A DNA stretch of 64,000 bases from Dyella_B jejuensis (GTDB taxonomy: Bacteria; Pseudomonadota; Gammaproteobacteria; Xanthomonadales; Rhodanobacteraceae). Numbering within the stretch: position 1 is the stretch's first letter; every line of letters begins with the position of its first letter. A program made the translations under genes and the position numbers. The notes beneath the pieces were generated by a model, which was not told where the DNA came from, searched no databases, and was given only the letters and a program-made list of their open reading frames with translations. Location: contig NZ_JADIKJ010000013.1 of NCBI RefSeq assembly GCF_044904675.1, positions 62,001-126,000 on the forward strand. Reading direction: 5' to 3'. Shown here piece by piece: positions 45,901-54,458 of the stretch.

Positions 45901-47768
45901 ACATGCCATTGCCCGACCCCACCGCCGCCGATGCCGACAGCGGCAGCGTGCTCCATCCGCTCGCAGGCAAGGACCTGGACGGTGCGGAAGTCGTGGTGCA
46001 GGTGTTGGCGGAACAAGGTGTCGATGTCCTGTTCGGTTATTCCGGCGGCGCGATCCTGCCGGTCTACGATGCCATTTTCCGCTATAACGCCGAACATCCC
46101 GATGCGCACGGCAATGAACCGATGCCGCTGATCGTACCGGCCAACGAGCAGGGCGCCGGCTTCATGGCATCGGGCTATGCGCGCGCTTCGGGCAAGGTCG
46201 GCGTAGCGGTGGTCACCTCCGGCCCAGGCGCCACCAACATGGTGACGCCAGTGCGCGATTCGGCCGCCGATTCGATTCCCATTGTCGTCCTCTGCGGCCA
46301 GGTCGCCACGCAGGCGATCGGCAGCGACGCCTTCCAGGAGGCGCCGATCAGCAACATCATGGGTTGCTGCGCCAAGCATGTATTCCTGGTGACCGAAGCC
46401 GCGCAACTGGAAGCCACCTTGCGTACTGCTTTCACCATTGCGCGCAGCGGACGGCCGGGCCCGGTGGTGGTGGATATCCCCAAGGATATCCAGAACGCCA
46501 CTATCCGCTTCCAGGGCCATGGCGAACTGCCGCTTGCCGGCTATCGCACACGGCTGCGCGCGATCGAACAGGCGACCTTGAGCGATACCGAATGCGCCGC
46601 GTTCTTCGATGCCTTGGCGCAAGCGAAACGACCCTTGATCTATGCCGGCGGCGGCATCATCGCCGGCGGCGCAGCACCGGCGTTGAAAGCATTCGTAAAC
46701 GCATTCGGGTTGCCAGTTGCCACTACCCTGATGGGCATCGGCGGCTACGACACCACCGCTCCGCTGGCACTGCACATGCTGGGCATGCACGGCACGGCAT
46801 ACGCCAATTACGCGGTGGAGGATTGCGATTTCCTGCTGGCGCTGGGCGCGCGCTTCGACGATCGCGTGGCCGGCGTTCCCGATCAGTTTGCACCGCAAGC
46901 CAGGTTCATCGCGCATATCGATATCGATCCGGCGGAGATCGACAAGGTCAAGCATGCGCACTGGCACCACGTCGGTCCGCTGGATCGCGCGCTGCAACGG
47001 CTGGCGCAGTACGGCAAGACACATGGCTACGTAGCGATGCTTGCCGACTGGCATGCGCACGTCGCTTCGCTCAAGCGCACGCATGCCATGAATTACGATC
47101 GCGACAGCGCACTGATCCAGCCTTACGCGGTGCTGGAGGAAATCAACCGGCATACGCAGGGCCGGGCCATCATCAGCACTGGTGTCGGCCAGCACCAGAT
47201 GTGGGCGGCGCAATACCTGGACTTTCGCGCACCGCGGCATTGGCTGACCTCGGGTTCCATGGGCACGATGGGTTTCGGATTGCCCGCCGCGATCGGCGCA
47301 CAGTTCGCGCGACGCGACGCGCTGGTCATCGATGTGGATGGCGATGCCAGCATCCGCATGAATCTGGGCGAGCTGGAAACCGTCACCACTTACGGCCTGC
47401 CGCTGAAGATCGTGGTGCTCAACAACATTGGCGACGGCATGGTGCGCCAGTGGCAGAAGCTGTTCTTCAAGGGCCGCTTCGCTTCATCCGACAAAAGCCT
47501 GCATCGCAAGGATTTCGTGCGCGCCGCCGAAGCCGACGGCTTTGCCTGGGCGCGCCGGCTGGAACGGCGCGAAGAGCTGGCTGGCACCATCGCCGCCTTC
47601 CTGGCGTTCGAGGGGCCCGCGTTCCTGGAGGTGATGATCGATCCGGAGGCCGGCGTGTATCCGATGGTCGGCCCCGGCGCCAATTACTCGCAAATGATCA
47701 CCGGCGACTTCATTCCCGCCCGCGCGGCTTTGCATACCGGCGAGGCCGTCGCTTGCGACAGCTTCTGA
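45897..47768 (+). CDS. ilvB: Acetolactate synthase large subunit
   Basis: 623 residues, ThDP-dependent. VLFGYSGGAILPVYDA and the catalytic Glu in PANEQGAGFMASGYARASGKVG near the N-terminus; central FAD-type domain; C-terminal ThDP motif from GDAS to LNN. Forms acetolactate and acetohydroxybutyrate. GTG 45897 and ATG 45903 are both possible starts; AAAGG lies just upstream. IlvB versus IlvG naming is arbitrary; the tiny partner subunit suggests the IlvGM type. Confidence 0.95.
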   Translation: MNMPLPDPTAADADSGSVLHPLAGKDLDGAEVVVQVLAEQGVDVLFGYSGGAILPVYDAIFRYNAEHPDAHGNEPMPLIVPANEQGAGFMASGYARASGKVGVAVVTSGPGATNMVTPVRDSAADSIPIVVLCGQVATQAIGSDAFQEAPISNIMGCCAKHVFLVTEAAQLEATLRTAFTIARSGRPGPVVVDIPKDIQNATIRFQGHGELPLAGYRTRLRAIEQATLSDTECAAFFDALAQAKRPLIYAGGGIIAGGAAPALKAFVNAFGLPVATTLMGIGGYDTTAPLALHMLGMHGTAYANYAVEDCDFLLALGARFDDRVAGVPDQFAPQARFIAHIDIDPAEIDKVKHAHWHHVGPLDRALQRLAQYGKTHGYVAMLADWHAHVASLKRTHAMNYDRDSALIQPYAVLEEINRHTQGRAIISTGVGQHQMWAAQYLDFRAPRHWLTSGSMGTMGFGLPAAIGAQFARRDALVIDVDGDASIRMNLGELETVTTYGLPLKIVVLNNIGDGMVRQWQKLFFKGRFASSDKSLHRKDFVRAAEADGFAWARRLERREELAGTIAAFLAFEGPAFLEVMIDPEAGVYPMVGPGANYSQMITGDFIPARAALHTGEAVACDSF

Positions 47769-47817
47769 TCCGATACGAACGACTGTCTTGGCAGCCATCA
47801 CTACAGGAAACAGGTCC

Positions 47818-48057
47818 ATGCAACACACGCTTTCCATTCTTTTGCAGAACGAAGCCGGTGCATTGGTGCGCGTGGCGGGCCTGTTTGCCGCGCGCGGCCA
47901 CAACATCGACACGCTGACTGTGGCCGCCACCGCTGATCCGGCGGTGTCGCGCCTCACCCTGACGGTGCGCGGCGACGATGCCGCCCTGACGCAGATCCTG
48001 CAGCAGACGCGCAAGTTGGTCGATGTGTTGCAGGTCGAGCATCCGGCGCCGGTATGA
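47818..48057 (+). CDS. ilvM: Acetolactate synthase regulatory subunit, single ACT domain
   Basis: 79 residues, only an ACT domain (HTLSILLQNEAGALVRVAGLFAARGHNIDTLTVA). Similar in size to E. coli IlvM (about 87) and half the size of IlvN/IlvH. Binds and activates the large subunit; whether it confers valine feedback is not predictable. CAGGAAACAGG precedes ATG 47818. Stop overlaps ilvA by ATGA. Confidence 0.9.
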   Translation: MQHTLSILLQNEAGALVRVAGLFAARGHNIDTLTVAATADPAVSRLTLTVRGDDAALTQILQQTRKLVDVLQVEHPAPV

Positions 48058-49613
48058 ACGCGCGGCTGGCCGCTGGCGATACGGTGCTTACGGCCGCCTC
48101 GATGCTGCGCCGCGCGGAGGCGGCACAGGTCTATGACGTCGCGCAACAGACGGCACTGGAACCTGCCGCCTTGGTGTCCGCCCGGCTCGGCTCCACCGTG
48201 CTGCTGAAGCGCGAAGACCAGCAACCGGTTTTTTCCTTCAAGTTGCGCGGCGCCTACAACCGCATGGCGCAACTCGGCGCGATCGAACGAACGCGCGGCG
48301 TGGTGACCGCCTCGGCCGGCAACCACGCGCAAGGCGTGGCGCTGGCCGCCTCGCGCCTGGGCATTCTCGCCACCGTCGTGATGCCGGTGACGGCGCCGCA
48401 GGTGAAGGTCGATGCCGTGCGCCGCTTCGGCGGCGACTTCACGCGGATCGTGCTGTTCGGCGAGTCCTATAGCGACGCGCAAGCCGAAGCGCAGCGGCTT
48501 TGCGACGAGCGCGGCGCCAGTTTCGTGCATCCTTTCGACGATGCGGACGTGATCGCCGGCCAGGCCACCATCGCGCTGGAAATACTCGCGCAGCATCCCG
48601 GGCCGCTGCATGCCGTGTTCGTGCCGATCGGCGGCGGCGGGCTGGCGGCGGGGGTCGCCGCCGTGGTCAAGGCGCGACGCCCGCAAGTGCGCGTGATCGG
48701 CGTGCAGGCGCATGATGCCGATGCAATGGCGCGCGCCTTCGAGGCCGGCGTTCGCGTCACGCTGGATGAGGTCGGGTTGTTTGCCGATGGCACCGCGGTC
48801 AAGCAGGTCGGCGCGCTGACGTTTCCGTTATGCCGGCAATACCTGGATGACGTATTGCGGGTGGATACCGACGCCATCTGTGCCGCGATCCGCGATATCT
48901 ACCAGGATACGCGCAGCATTCCGGAACCTTCCGGCGCGCTGGCGCTGGCCGGGCTCAAGCAGTACGTCAGCGCACATGGGGCGGTCGATGGCGCGCTGGT
49001 TGCCGTGATTTCCGGCGCGAACATGAATTTCGATCGCCTGCGCTTCGTCGCCGAGCGCGCGGAAATCGGCGAACAGCGCGAAGCGGTATTTGCCGTGACC
49101 ATTCCCGAACAGCGCGGCAGTTTCCGGCGTTTTTGCGCCGCGCTCGGCCAGCATTCGATCACCGAATTCAATTATCGGATCGGCGATGCGCAGGCCGCGC
49201 ATATTTTCGTGGGCGTGCAAACCGCGCAGCGGGAGGAACGGGAGGCACTTGCCGCCGCTTTTCGCGCCAACGGTTTCGACGTGCTCGACTTGACCGGCGA
49301 TGAACTGGCGAAACTGCATCTTCGCCACATGATCGGCGGCCGTTCGCCGCTGGCGCGCGATGAATGCCTTTATCGCTTCGATTTCCCGGAGCGTCCCGGC
49401 GCGCTGGCGCGCTTCCTGGAGCGCATGCGTCCGGACTGGAACATCAGCCTGTTCCATTATCGCAATCACGGCGCCGATTATGGGCGCATCCTGGTCGGTA
49501 TCCAGGTGCCGCCGAGCGAGCATGCCCTGTTGCGGCAATTCCTCGCCACGCTCGCTTATCCCTACGTGGACGAAAGCGACAATCCGGCCTATCGCCTGCT
49601 GCTACGCACGTAG
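48054..49613 (+). CDS. ilvA: Threonine ammonia-lyase, biosynthetic
   Basis: 519 residues. PLP enzyme converting threonine to 2-oxobutyrate for isoleucine synthesis. PLP lysine in FSFKLRGAYN near 63, SAGNHAQGVALAA, and the PLP-phosphate loop PIGGGGLAAGV. C-terminal pair of ACT-like domains (about 340-515: AVFAVTIPEQRGSFRRFCAALG and YRFDFPERPGALARFL) for isoleucine feedback, so not the short catabolic type. Last gene of the operon; its 3' end overlaps a convergent VOC gene by 12 bp. Confidence 0.95.
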   Translation: MNARLAAGDTVLTAASMLRRAEAAQVYDVAQQTALEPAALVSARLGSTVLLKREDQQPVFSFKLRGAYNRMAQLGAIERTRGVVTASAGNHAQGVALAASRLGILATVVMPVTAPQVKVDAVRRFGGDFTRIVLFGESYSDAQAEAQRLCDERGASFVHPFDDADVIAGQATIALEILAQHPGPLHAVFVPIGGGGLAAGVAAVVKARRPQVRVIGVQAHDADAMARAFEAGVRVTLDEVGLFADGTAVKQVGALTFPLCRQYLDDVLRVDTDAICAAIRDIYQDTRSIPEPSGALALAGLKQYVSAHGAVDGALVAVISGANMNFDRLRFVAERAEIGEQREAVFAVTIPEQRGSFRRFCAALGQHSITEFNYRIGDAQAAHIFVGVQTAQREEREALAAAFRANGFDVLDLTGDELAKLHLRHMIGGRSPLARDECLYRFDFPERPGALARFLERMRPDWNISLFHYRNHGADYGRILVGIQVPPSEHALLRQFLATLAYPYVDESDNPAYRLLLRT

Positions 49614-50000
49614 CACATCAGAGGGCACGGGGATCGCCTTCTTCTCGATGGAGCCGCCCGCGTCCAGTGCGAACACGTGATTGTCGTAATCCATGAAATA
49701 GAGCGTGGTGTCCTGGCACGCCATGAAATGTTCGACGTCGAAGGTTGCCAGCTTGCCCGCGCAGGCACGCAACTGGTCGGGGGTAACCTCGAGCGCGATG
49801 TGGTCGCCATTGCGGCAGGAAGGCCCGTCGCCCTGGCGCAACACGAACCACACGCCACCGAACTTCGCAAAGCGTTGCGGGTGTCCGTCACGGTCGGTCC
49901 GATCGGCCATGACATGGGCATCGAGTACGCCGGCGAACAGTTCCGCGGTACGTGTGGGGTCGCGCACGATCAGCGCAATATGACTGATGGACGTGACCAT
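49602..50000 (-). CDS. VOC-family (glyoxalase/dioxygenase-like) protein
   Basis: 132 residues, two beta-alpha-beta-beta-beta modules: SISHIALIVRDPTRTAELFAGVL and DHIALEVTPDQL ... LYFMDYDNHVFALD. The usual metal ligands His7 and the His of DHIAL are present, but the third ligand, a Glu in the final strand of glyoxalase or FosX proteins, appears as Ala (HVFALD). Catalysis may therefore differ or be absent. Convergent with ilvA and overlapping it by 12 bp. Confidence 0.85.
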   Translation of the reverse strand: MVTSISHIALIVRDPTRTAELFAGVLDAHVMADRTDRDGHPQRFAKFGGVWFVLRQGDGPSCRNGDHIALEVTPDQLRACAGKLATFDVEHFMACQDTTLYFMDYDNHVFALDAGGSIEKKAIPVPSDVLRA

Positions 50001-50103
50001 GATGGACCTGACCCCCGACGCGGTGCGAAATCCTAGACCGACCCCTGCCGGAAGACAATGTACTACTGCTGCCTGGCGGCCGGCGCAACGCTAAACTTGC
50101 CGA

Positions 50104-51117
50104 ATGGCTCCCACTTCCCGCAAGCGCCCGCGGCGCAATTCTCCGGCGCCGGTCGCGCCTCGTGCGCGCCCGGCCGCACCCAGGCCAGTCCGTCCGGCCG
50201 ACAGCTCGACGCGCGCCGCGCGCGTGCTCGACTGGATGCTGCAGAAGCTGCCCGACCGCCAACGGCAGAAAGCCCACGACCTGCTCGTCCTGACTCGCAT
50301 GGATCGTCCGATCGGCGCGCTGCTGCTGTTGTGGCCGACCTGGTGGGCGTTGTGGCTGGCGGCCGGGGATTTTCCGCCCTGGAAGCCGTTGGCGATTTTT
50401 ACGCTTGGCGTGTTCGCGATGCGCGCCGCCGGCTGCGCGATCAACGACTACGCCGACCGCAAGCTCGATCCGCAAGTGGCGCGCACGGCCGGACGGCCCA
50501 TTGCTTCCGGACGGGTGACACCGCGCGAAGCATTGATGGTCTTTGCCGCGCTGCTGGCATTCGCTTTCCTGCTGGTACTGCTGACCAACGCGCTGACCAT
50601 CAAGCTTTCCTTCCTTGGCGCCGCGCTGGCCGCTCTTTATCCCTTTACCAAGCGCTACACCGATCTGCCGCAGGTGGTGCTCGGCGCGGCGTTCGGCTGG
50701 TCGATCCCGATGGCCTTCGCCGCCATCCAGGGCAGCGTGCCGCCGCTCGGCTGGCTGCTGTTTATCGCCAACATCCTGTGGTCGGTGATCTACGACACCG
50801 AATACGCGATGGTCGATCGCGACGATGATCTGAAGGCCGGCGCGCGTTCCACCGCCATCCTGTTCGGCGATGCGGACCTCGCCATCATCGGCGTGTTGAT
50901 GGGCACTTTCCTGGTCGCCATGCTGATGATCGGCAACCGCGCTCACCTCGGCTGGCCTTACTGGCTGGCGCTGGCTGCCGCCGCCGGGCTGTTCGGGTGG
51001 CAGCAATGGCTGATCCGCAATCGCGAACGCGACGCCTGCCTGGCGGCATTCCGGCACAACAACTGGCTTGGCCTGACGCTGTGGATCGGCATCGCCCTGG
51101 CGCTCGCCGTGCGCTGA
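50104..51117 (+). CDS. ubiA: 4-hydroxybenzoate polyprenyltransferase
   Basis: 337 residues. Inner-membrane prenyl transfer in ubiquinone synthesis. A basic, Pro/Arg/Ala-rich N-terminal extension of about 45 residues precedes the conserved part. First Asp motif NDYADRKLDP, second DTEYAMVDRDDD, and about eight transmembrane helices. ATG 50104 gives the extension; a later internal start is possible since E. coli UbiA has only about 290 residues. Confidence 0.94.
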   Translation: MAPTSRKRPRRNSPAPVAPRARPAAPRPVRPADSSTRAARVLDWMLQKLPDRQRQKAHDLLVLTRMDRPIGALLLLWPTWWALWLAAGDFPPWKPLAIFTLGVFAMRAAGCAINDYADRKLDPQVARTAGRPIASGRVTPREALMVFAALLAFAFLLVLLTNALTIKLSFLGAALAALYPFTKRYTDLPQVVLGAAFGWSIPMAFAAIQGSVPPLGWLLFIANILWSVIYDTEYAMVDRDDDLKAGARSTAILFGDADLAIIGVLMGTFLVAMLMIGNRAHLGWPYWLALAAAAGLFGWQQWLIRNRERDACLAAFRHNNWLGLTLWIGIALALAVR

Positions 51118-51141
51118 TGCCGAGACATCCAGGGCGCGTGC

Positions 51142-51855
51142 TCAACGACCTGGCATCGGCGCCCGCGCCAGCGTCCACACGTCGACACGCATCACCCCCG
51201 CTCGTTTCAGTACGTGAGTGCAGGCTTCCAGCGTGGCGCCGGTCGTGCATACGTCGTCCAGTAACACGATATGCGCAGGAAGCGAGGCAGCATGGTTTAG
51301 CGCGAAGGCCGTGCGCAGATTGCGTCGTCGCTGTACCGCATCGAGTCCGGTCTGGGCCTCGGTATGCCGAATACGCCGCAAGAGATCGTGCCGGTACGGA
51401 ATGCCCAATGCGCGTGCCAATGGTCGCGCCAGCTCGAGTGCCTGGTTGTAGCCGCGCTCTCGCAAACGGCGCCGGTGCAAGGGTACCGGCACGATCAATG
51501 GCGGCAGCGAAGCTGGACATCGTTCGCGCTGCCAGAGCGTTGCCAGTACACGTCCGGCGGCGAGATCGCGGTTGAACTTGAAGCGGGTTTCCAACCGGTC
51601 CAGTGGCCAGGCATAGCGAAAGGGCGCCCAGGCGGCATCCCATGGCGGCGGCTTGCGCAGGCAGCCGCCGCACTGCGGCGCGGCGATCGCCAGCGGCAAC
51701 GCACAGTGGGCGCAACATGAGGTGTTGCGAGGAAGCTCGGCGGCGCAGTCGCGGCAAAGATCCATCCCTGCTGCACCGGCGTCTCCGCACAGCAGGCATC
51801 GCCATGGCAGCAGCCAGCCATGCCATGCGGACAGCCATCGCCGGGGCGCATCCAT
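51142..51855 (-). CDS. comF: ComF-family phosphoribosyltransferase-like protein
   Basis: 237 residues. N-terminal zinc-ribbon cysteines (CLLCGDAG .. CRDC .. CCAHC .. CGGCL), then a type I phosphoribosyltransferase domain with VPVPLHRRRLRERGYNQALELARPLA and the PRPP loop VLLDDVCTTGATL. ComF proteins take part in DNA uptake for transformation, in a role not fully defined. ATG 51855 chosen over TTG 51861. It ends 24 bp from the convergent ubiA stop. Confidence 0.9.
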   Translation of the reverse strand: MDAPRRWLSAWHGWLLPWRCLLCGDAGAAGMDLCRDCAAELPRNTSCCAHCALPLAIAAPQCGGCLRKPPPWDAAWAPFRYAWPLDRLETRFKFNRDLAAGRVLATLWQRERCPASLPPLIVPVPLHRRRLRERGYNQALELARPLARALGIPYRHDLLRRIRHTEAQTGLDAVQRRRNLRTAFALNHAASLPAHIVLLDDVCTTGATLEACTHVLKRAGVMRVDVWTLARAPMPGR

Positions 51856-51870
51856 GCGCAAAGAAGTCGC

Positions 51871-52077
51871 TCAGGCGCGGGGTTTGAACAGGGCCGCGTC
51901 GAGGATCGACCACAGATGGATGATCCAGCCCAGCCAGAAGAACCAGAGAATGACCGCCAGCACGAACATCACTACCGCTTTCAGCAGGCGTCCCTGCACC
52001 AGTTGGCCCAGGCCGGGAACGAACAGACTGCACACCGCGGCGATGACGTTGCCGGCACTGCCCTGACCTGCACTCAT
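51871..52077 (-). CDS. Small two-helix membrane protein
   Basis: 68 residues. Hydrophobic segments at about 9-25 (VIAAVCSLFVPGLGQLV) and 33-58 (AVVMFVLAVILWFFWLGWIIHLWSIL) with the turn QGRLLKA between. FVPGLGQLVQGR resembles TM2-type and related small membrane proteins. Function unknown. Lies 15 bp upstream of comF on the same strand. Confidence 0.75.
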   Translation of the reverse strand: MSAGQGSAGNVIAAVCSLFVPGLGQLVQGRLLKAVVMFVLAVILWFFWLGWIIHLWSILDAALFKPRA

Positions 52078-52135
52078 GGATCGACTCCTTCGATGGATGT
52101 GCGGCGATGGTAGCGGGTCCGTCGCCTTTCATCGC

Positions 52136-52166
52136 GTCAACCACTTGTACCCAGATCGAGTTGACA
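52136..52166 (+). promoter_or_regulatory. bioB promoter with overlapping inverted repeat (possible BirA box)
   Basis: Perfect -35 TTGACA (52161-52166) overlaps the right half of an inverted repeat GTCAACC-N16-AGTTGAC (52136-52165). The layout resembles BirA biotin operators (two half-sites spaced by about 15), though the bases deviate from the enterobacterial consensus. The -10 (CACACT near 52184) is weak. Confidence 0.35.
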
Positions 52167-52217
52167 CTGTTTCAGACGGCTTCCACACTGTGCCCCGGTT
52201 TTCTGGAGCATTAGCCC

Positions 52218-53261
52218 ATGTCCGCAGCCGCTATCCGCCACGACTGGACGCGCGATCAAGTCGCCGCACTGTTTGCCCTGCCATTCAACGAGTTGCTGCA
52301 TCAGGCCCATGGCGTGCATCGCGCCCATCACGATCCGAACGCGGTCCAGGTTTCCACCCTGCTTTCGATCAAGACCGGCGGCTGCCCCGAGGATTGCGGC
52401 TATTGCCCGCAGGCCGCGCGCTATCACACCGGCGTCAAGGCGGAAAAGTTGATGTCGGTGGATGCCGTGGTCGCTCGTGCCCAGGCTGCCAAGCAGGCCG
52501 GCGCCAGCCGTTTCTGCATGGGTGCGGCATGGCGCAGTCCGAAGGATCGCGACGTCACCCAGGTTGCCGAAATCGTCTCGGCGGTAAAAGCGCTGGGCCT
52601 GGAAACCTGCGCCACGCTCGGCATGCTCACCGACACCCAGGCGCATACGCTCAAGCAGGCGGGGCTGGATTACTACAACCACAACCTGGATACCGCGCCC
52701 GAGTTCTATGGCGAAATCATCCATACCCGGCAATACCAGGATCGCCTGGACACGCTCGAGCACATCCGCGAAGCCGGCCTGAAAACCTGCTGCGGCGGCA
52801 TCGTCGGCATGGGCGAAACGCGCACGCAGCGGGCCGGCCTGCTGCAGACGCTGGCCAACCTGCCCGAACATCCGCAGTCGGTGCCGATCAACCAGCTGGT
52901 GCAAGTGGAAGGCACGCCGCTGCATGGCACCGAGGCGCTGGATCCATTCGAGTTCGTGCGCACGATCGCGGTGGCGCGCATTCTCATGCCCGCGTCGATG
53001 GTGCGGCTGTCGGCCGGCCGGCAGCAGATGGACGACGCGGTGCAGGCACTGTGCTTTTTCGCCGGCGCCAATTCGATTTTCTACGGCGAAAAGCTGCTGA
53101 CCACCGGCAACCCGGATGTGGAGCACGATCGCGCCTTGTTCCGCCGCCTCGACCTGCACGCGCTGGAAGTGAACGAAGATACCGATACCGTGCACGCCGA
53201 CATCCTGGAAACAGAAGCTGACGGCTGCGGGCAAAGCTGTGGCTGCAGTGCCGCGGCCTGA
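52218..53261 (+). CDS. bioB: Biotin synthase
   Basis: 347 residues. Radical-SAM enzyme inserting sulfur into dethiobiotin. 4Fe-4S motif CPEDCGYC at about 55-62 within KTGGCPEDCGYCPQAARYHT; YYNHNLDT, CCGGIVGMGET and MPASMVRLSAGRQQM provide SAM and 2Fe-2S ligands. Starts a cluster bioB-bioF-trhO-bioH-bioC; bioA and bioD are not in the window. C-terminus ends Cys-rich (CGQSCGCSAAA). Confidence 0.97.
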   Translation: MSAAAIRHDWTRDQVAALFALPFNELLHQAHGVHRAHHDPNAVQVSTLLSIKTGGCPEDCGYCPQAARYHTGVKAEKLMSVDAVVARAQAAKQAGASRFCMGAAWRSPKDRDVTQVAEIVSAVKALGLETCATLGMLTDTQAHTLKQAGLDYYNHNLDTAPEFYGEIIHTRQYQDRLDTLEHIREAGLKTCCGGIVGMGETRTQRAGLLQTLANLPEHPQSVPINQLVQVEGTPLHGTEALDPFEFVRTIAVARILMPASMVRLSAGRQQMDDAVQALCFFAGANSIFYGEKLLTTGNPDVEHDRALFRRLDLHALEVNEDTDTVHADILETEADGCGQSCGCSAAA

Positions 53262-54432
53262 CCTGCTCGGGCGACTGGCCGTCCAGACGGCCGAACGCGC
53301 GCAGGCGCAACTGCATCGGCGCCTGCGCACGATAACCAAAACCGATGGCCCCTGGCTGGAAAGCGATGGCCGTCGCCTGCTCGCTTTCTGCAACAACGAT
53401 TACCTCGGCCTTGCCCAGGATCCCCGGCTGGTCGCCGCCCTTAAACAGGCGGCCGATGCCGATGGAGTGGGCAGCGGGTCGGCGCACTTGATCTGCGGTC
53501 ATCGCCGCGAACACGCCATGCTGGAAGAAGCGCTGGCCGAATGGACCGGGCGCGAGCGCGCGCTGCTATTTTCCACCGGCTACATGGCCAATCTCGGCGT
53601 GATGCAAGCGTTGCTCCAGCGCGGCGAACTGTGCGTGCAGGACAAACTCAATCACGCCTGCCTGCTCGACGGTGCGCAACTGGCTGGCGCAACGTTGAAG
53701 CGCTATCCGCATGCCGAGGTCGACGCGGCCATCCGTCAACTGCAACGCAACGCGGAAGGTTGCGCACTGCTCGCCACCGATGGCGTATTCAGCATGGATG
53801 GCGATATCGCGCCGCTGCGTGAGCTATCCAGCCTGTGCGCAAACGAAGGCGCCACCTTGATGGTGGACGATGCGCACGGCCTTGGCGTGCTCGGTGAATC
53901 CGGTGCCGGCAGCGTGAGCGAAAGCGGATTGCATGAACGCGACGTCCCCGTGCTGATGGCTACGTTGGGCAAGGCGTTGGGATGCAGTGGCGCGTTCGTC
54001 GCCGGTTCCGCCGCATTGATCGATGGATTGACCCAGTTCGCACGCACCTATGTCTATACCACCGCGCTGCCACCGGCTCTGGCGGCGGCGGCATTGCGTG
54101 CGGTCGCCATCGCGCGCGACGAAAGCTGGCGGCGCGACAAACTCGGACAGCTGATCCGGCGTTTCCGGCGCGGCGCGGCCGAACTTGGCCTGCCGCTGAT
54201 GCCGTCGCGCACGGCGATCCAGCCGCTGTTGCTGGGCGACGCGCAGCGCGCGCTGGACGCAGCGCGGGCACTGGAAGCGCAAGGCCTGCTGGTGGTGGCG
54301 ATCCGTCCGCCCACCGTGCCGCAAGGGCAAGCCCGCCTGCGCGTGACGCTATCGGCGACGCATGAGGAAACGCATGTGGACCGCTTGCTGGAAGCCCTGG
54401 CTTCCCTGCGGCTGATGGATGCGCCGGTATAA
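53239..54432 (+). CDS. bioF: 8-amino-7-oxononanoate synthase
   Basis: 397 residues. PLP-dependent condensation of pimeloyl-ACP with alanine. FCNNDYLGLA near the start, GSGSAHLICGHRREHAMLEEALAEWTGRE, VDDAHGLGVLGESG, and the PLP lysine in MATLGKALGCSGAF. GTG 53239 overlaps the bioB end by 23 bp. Followed 26 bp later by trhO. Confidence 0.96.
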   Translation: MAAVPRPDLLGRLAVQTAERAQAQLHRRLRTITKTDGPWLESDGRRLLAFCNNDYLGLAQDPRLVAALKQAADADGVGSGSAHLICGHRREHAMLEEALAEWTGRERALLFSTGYMANLGVMQALLQRGELCVQDKLNHACLLDGAQLAGATLKRYPHAEVDAAIRQLQRNAEGCALLATDGVFSMDGDIAPLRELSSLCANEGATLMVDDAHGLGVLGESGAGSVSESGLHERDVPVLMATLGKALGCSGAFVAGSAALIDGLTQFARTYVYTTALPPALAAAALRAVAIARDESWRRDKLGQLIRRFRRGAAELGLPLMPSRTAIQPLLLGDAQRALDAARALEAQGLLVVAIRPPTVPQGQARLRVTLSATHEETHVDRLLEALASLRLMDAPV

Positions 54433-54458
54433 TTGCCTTCCGCACGCCGTCCTCGCCT

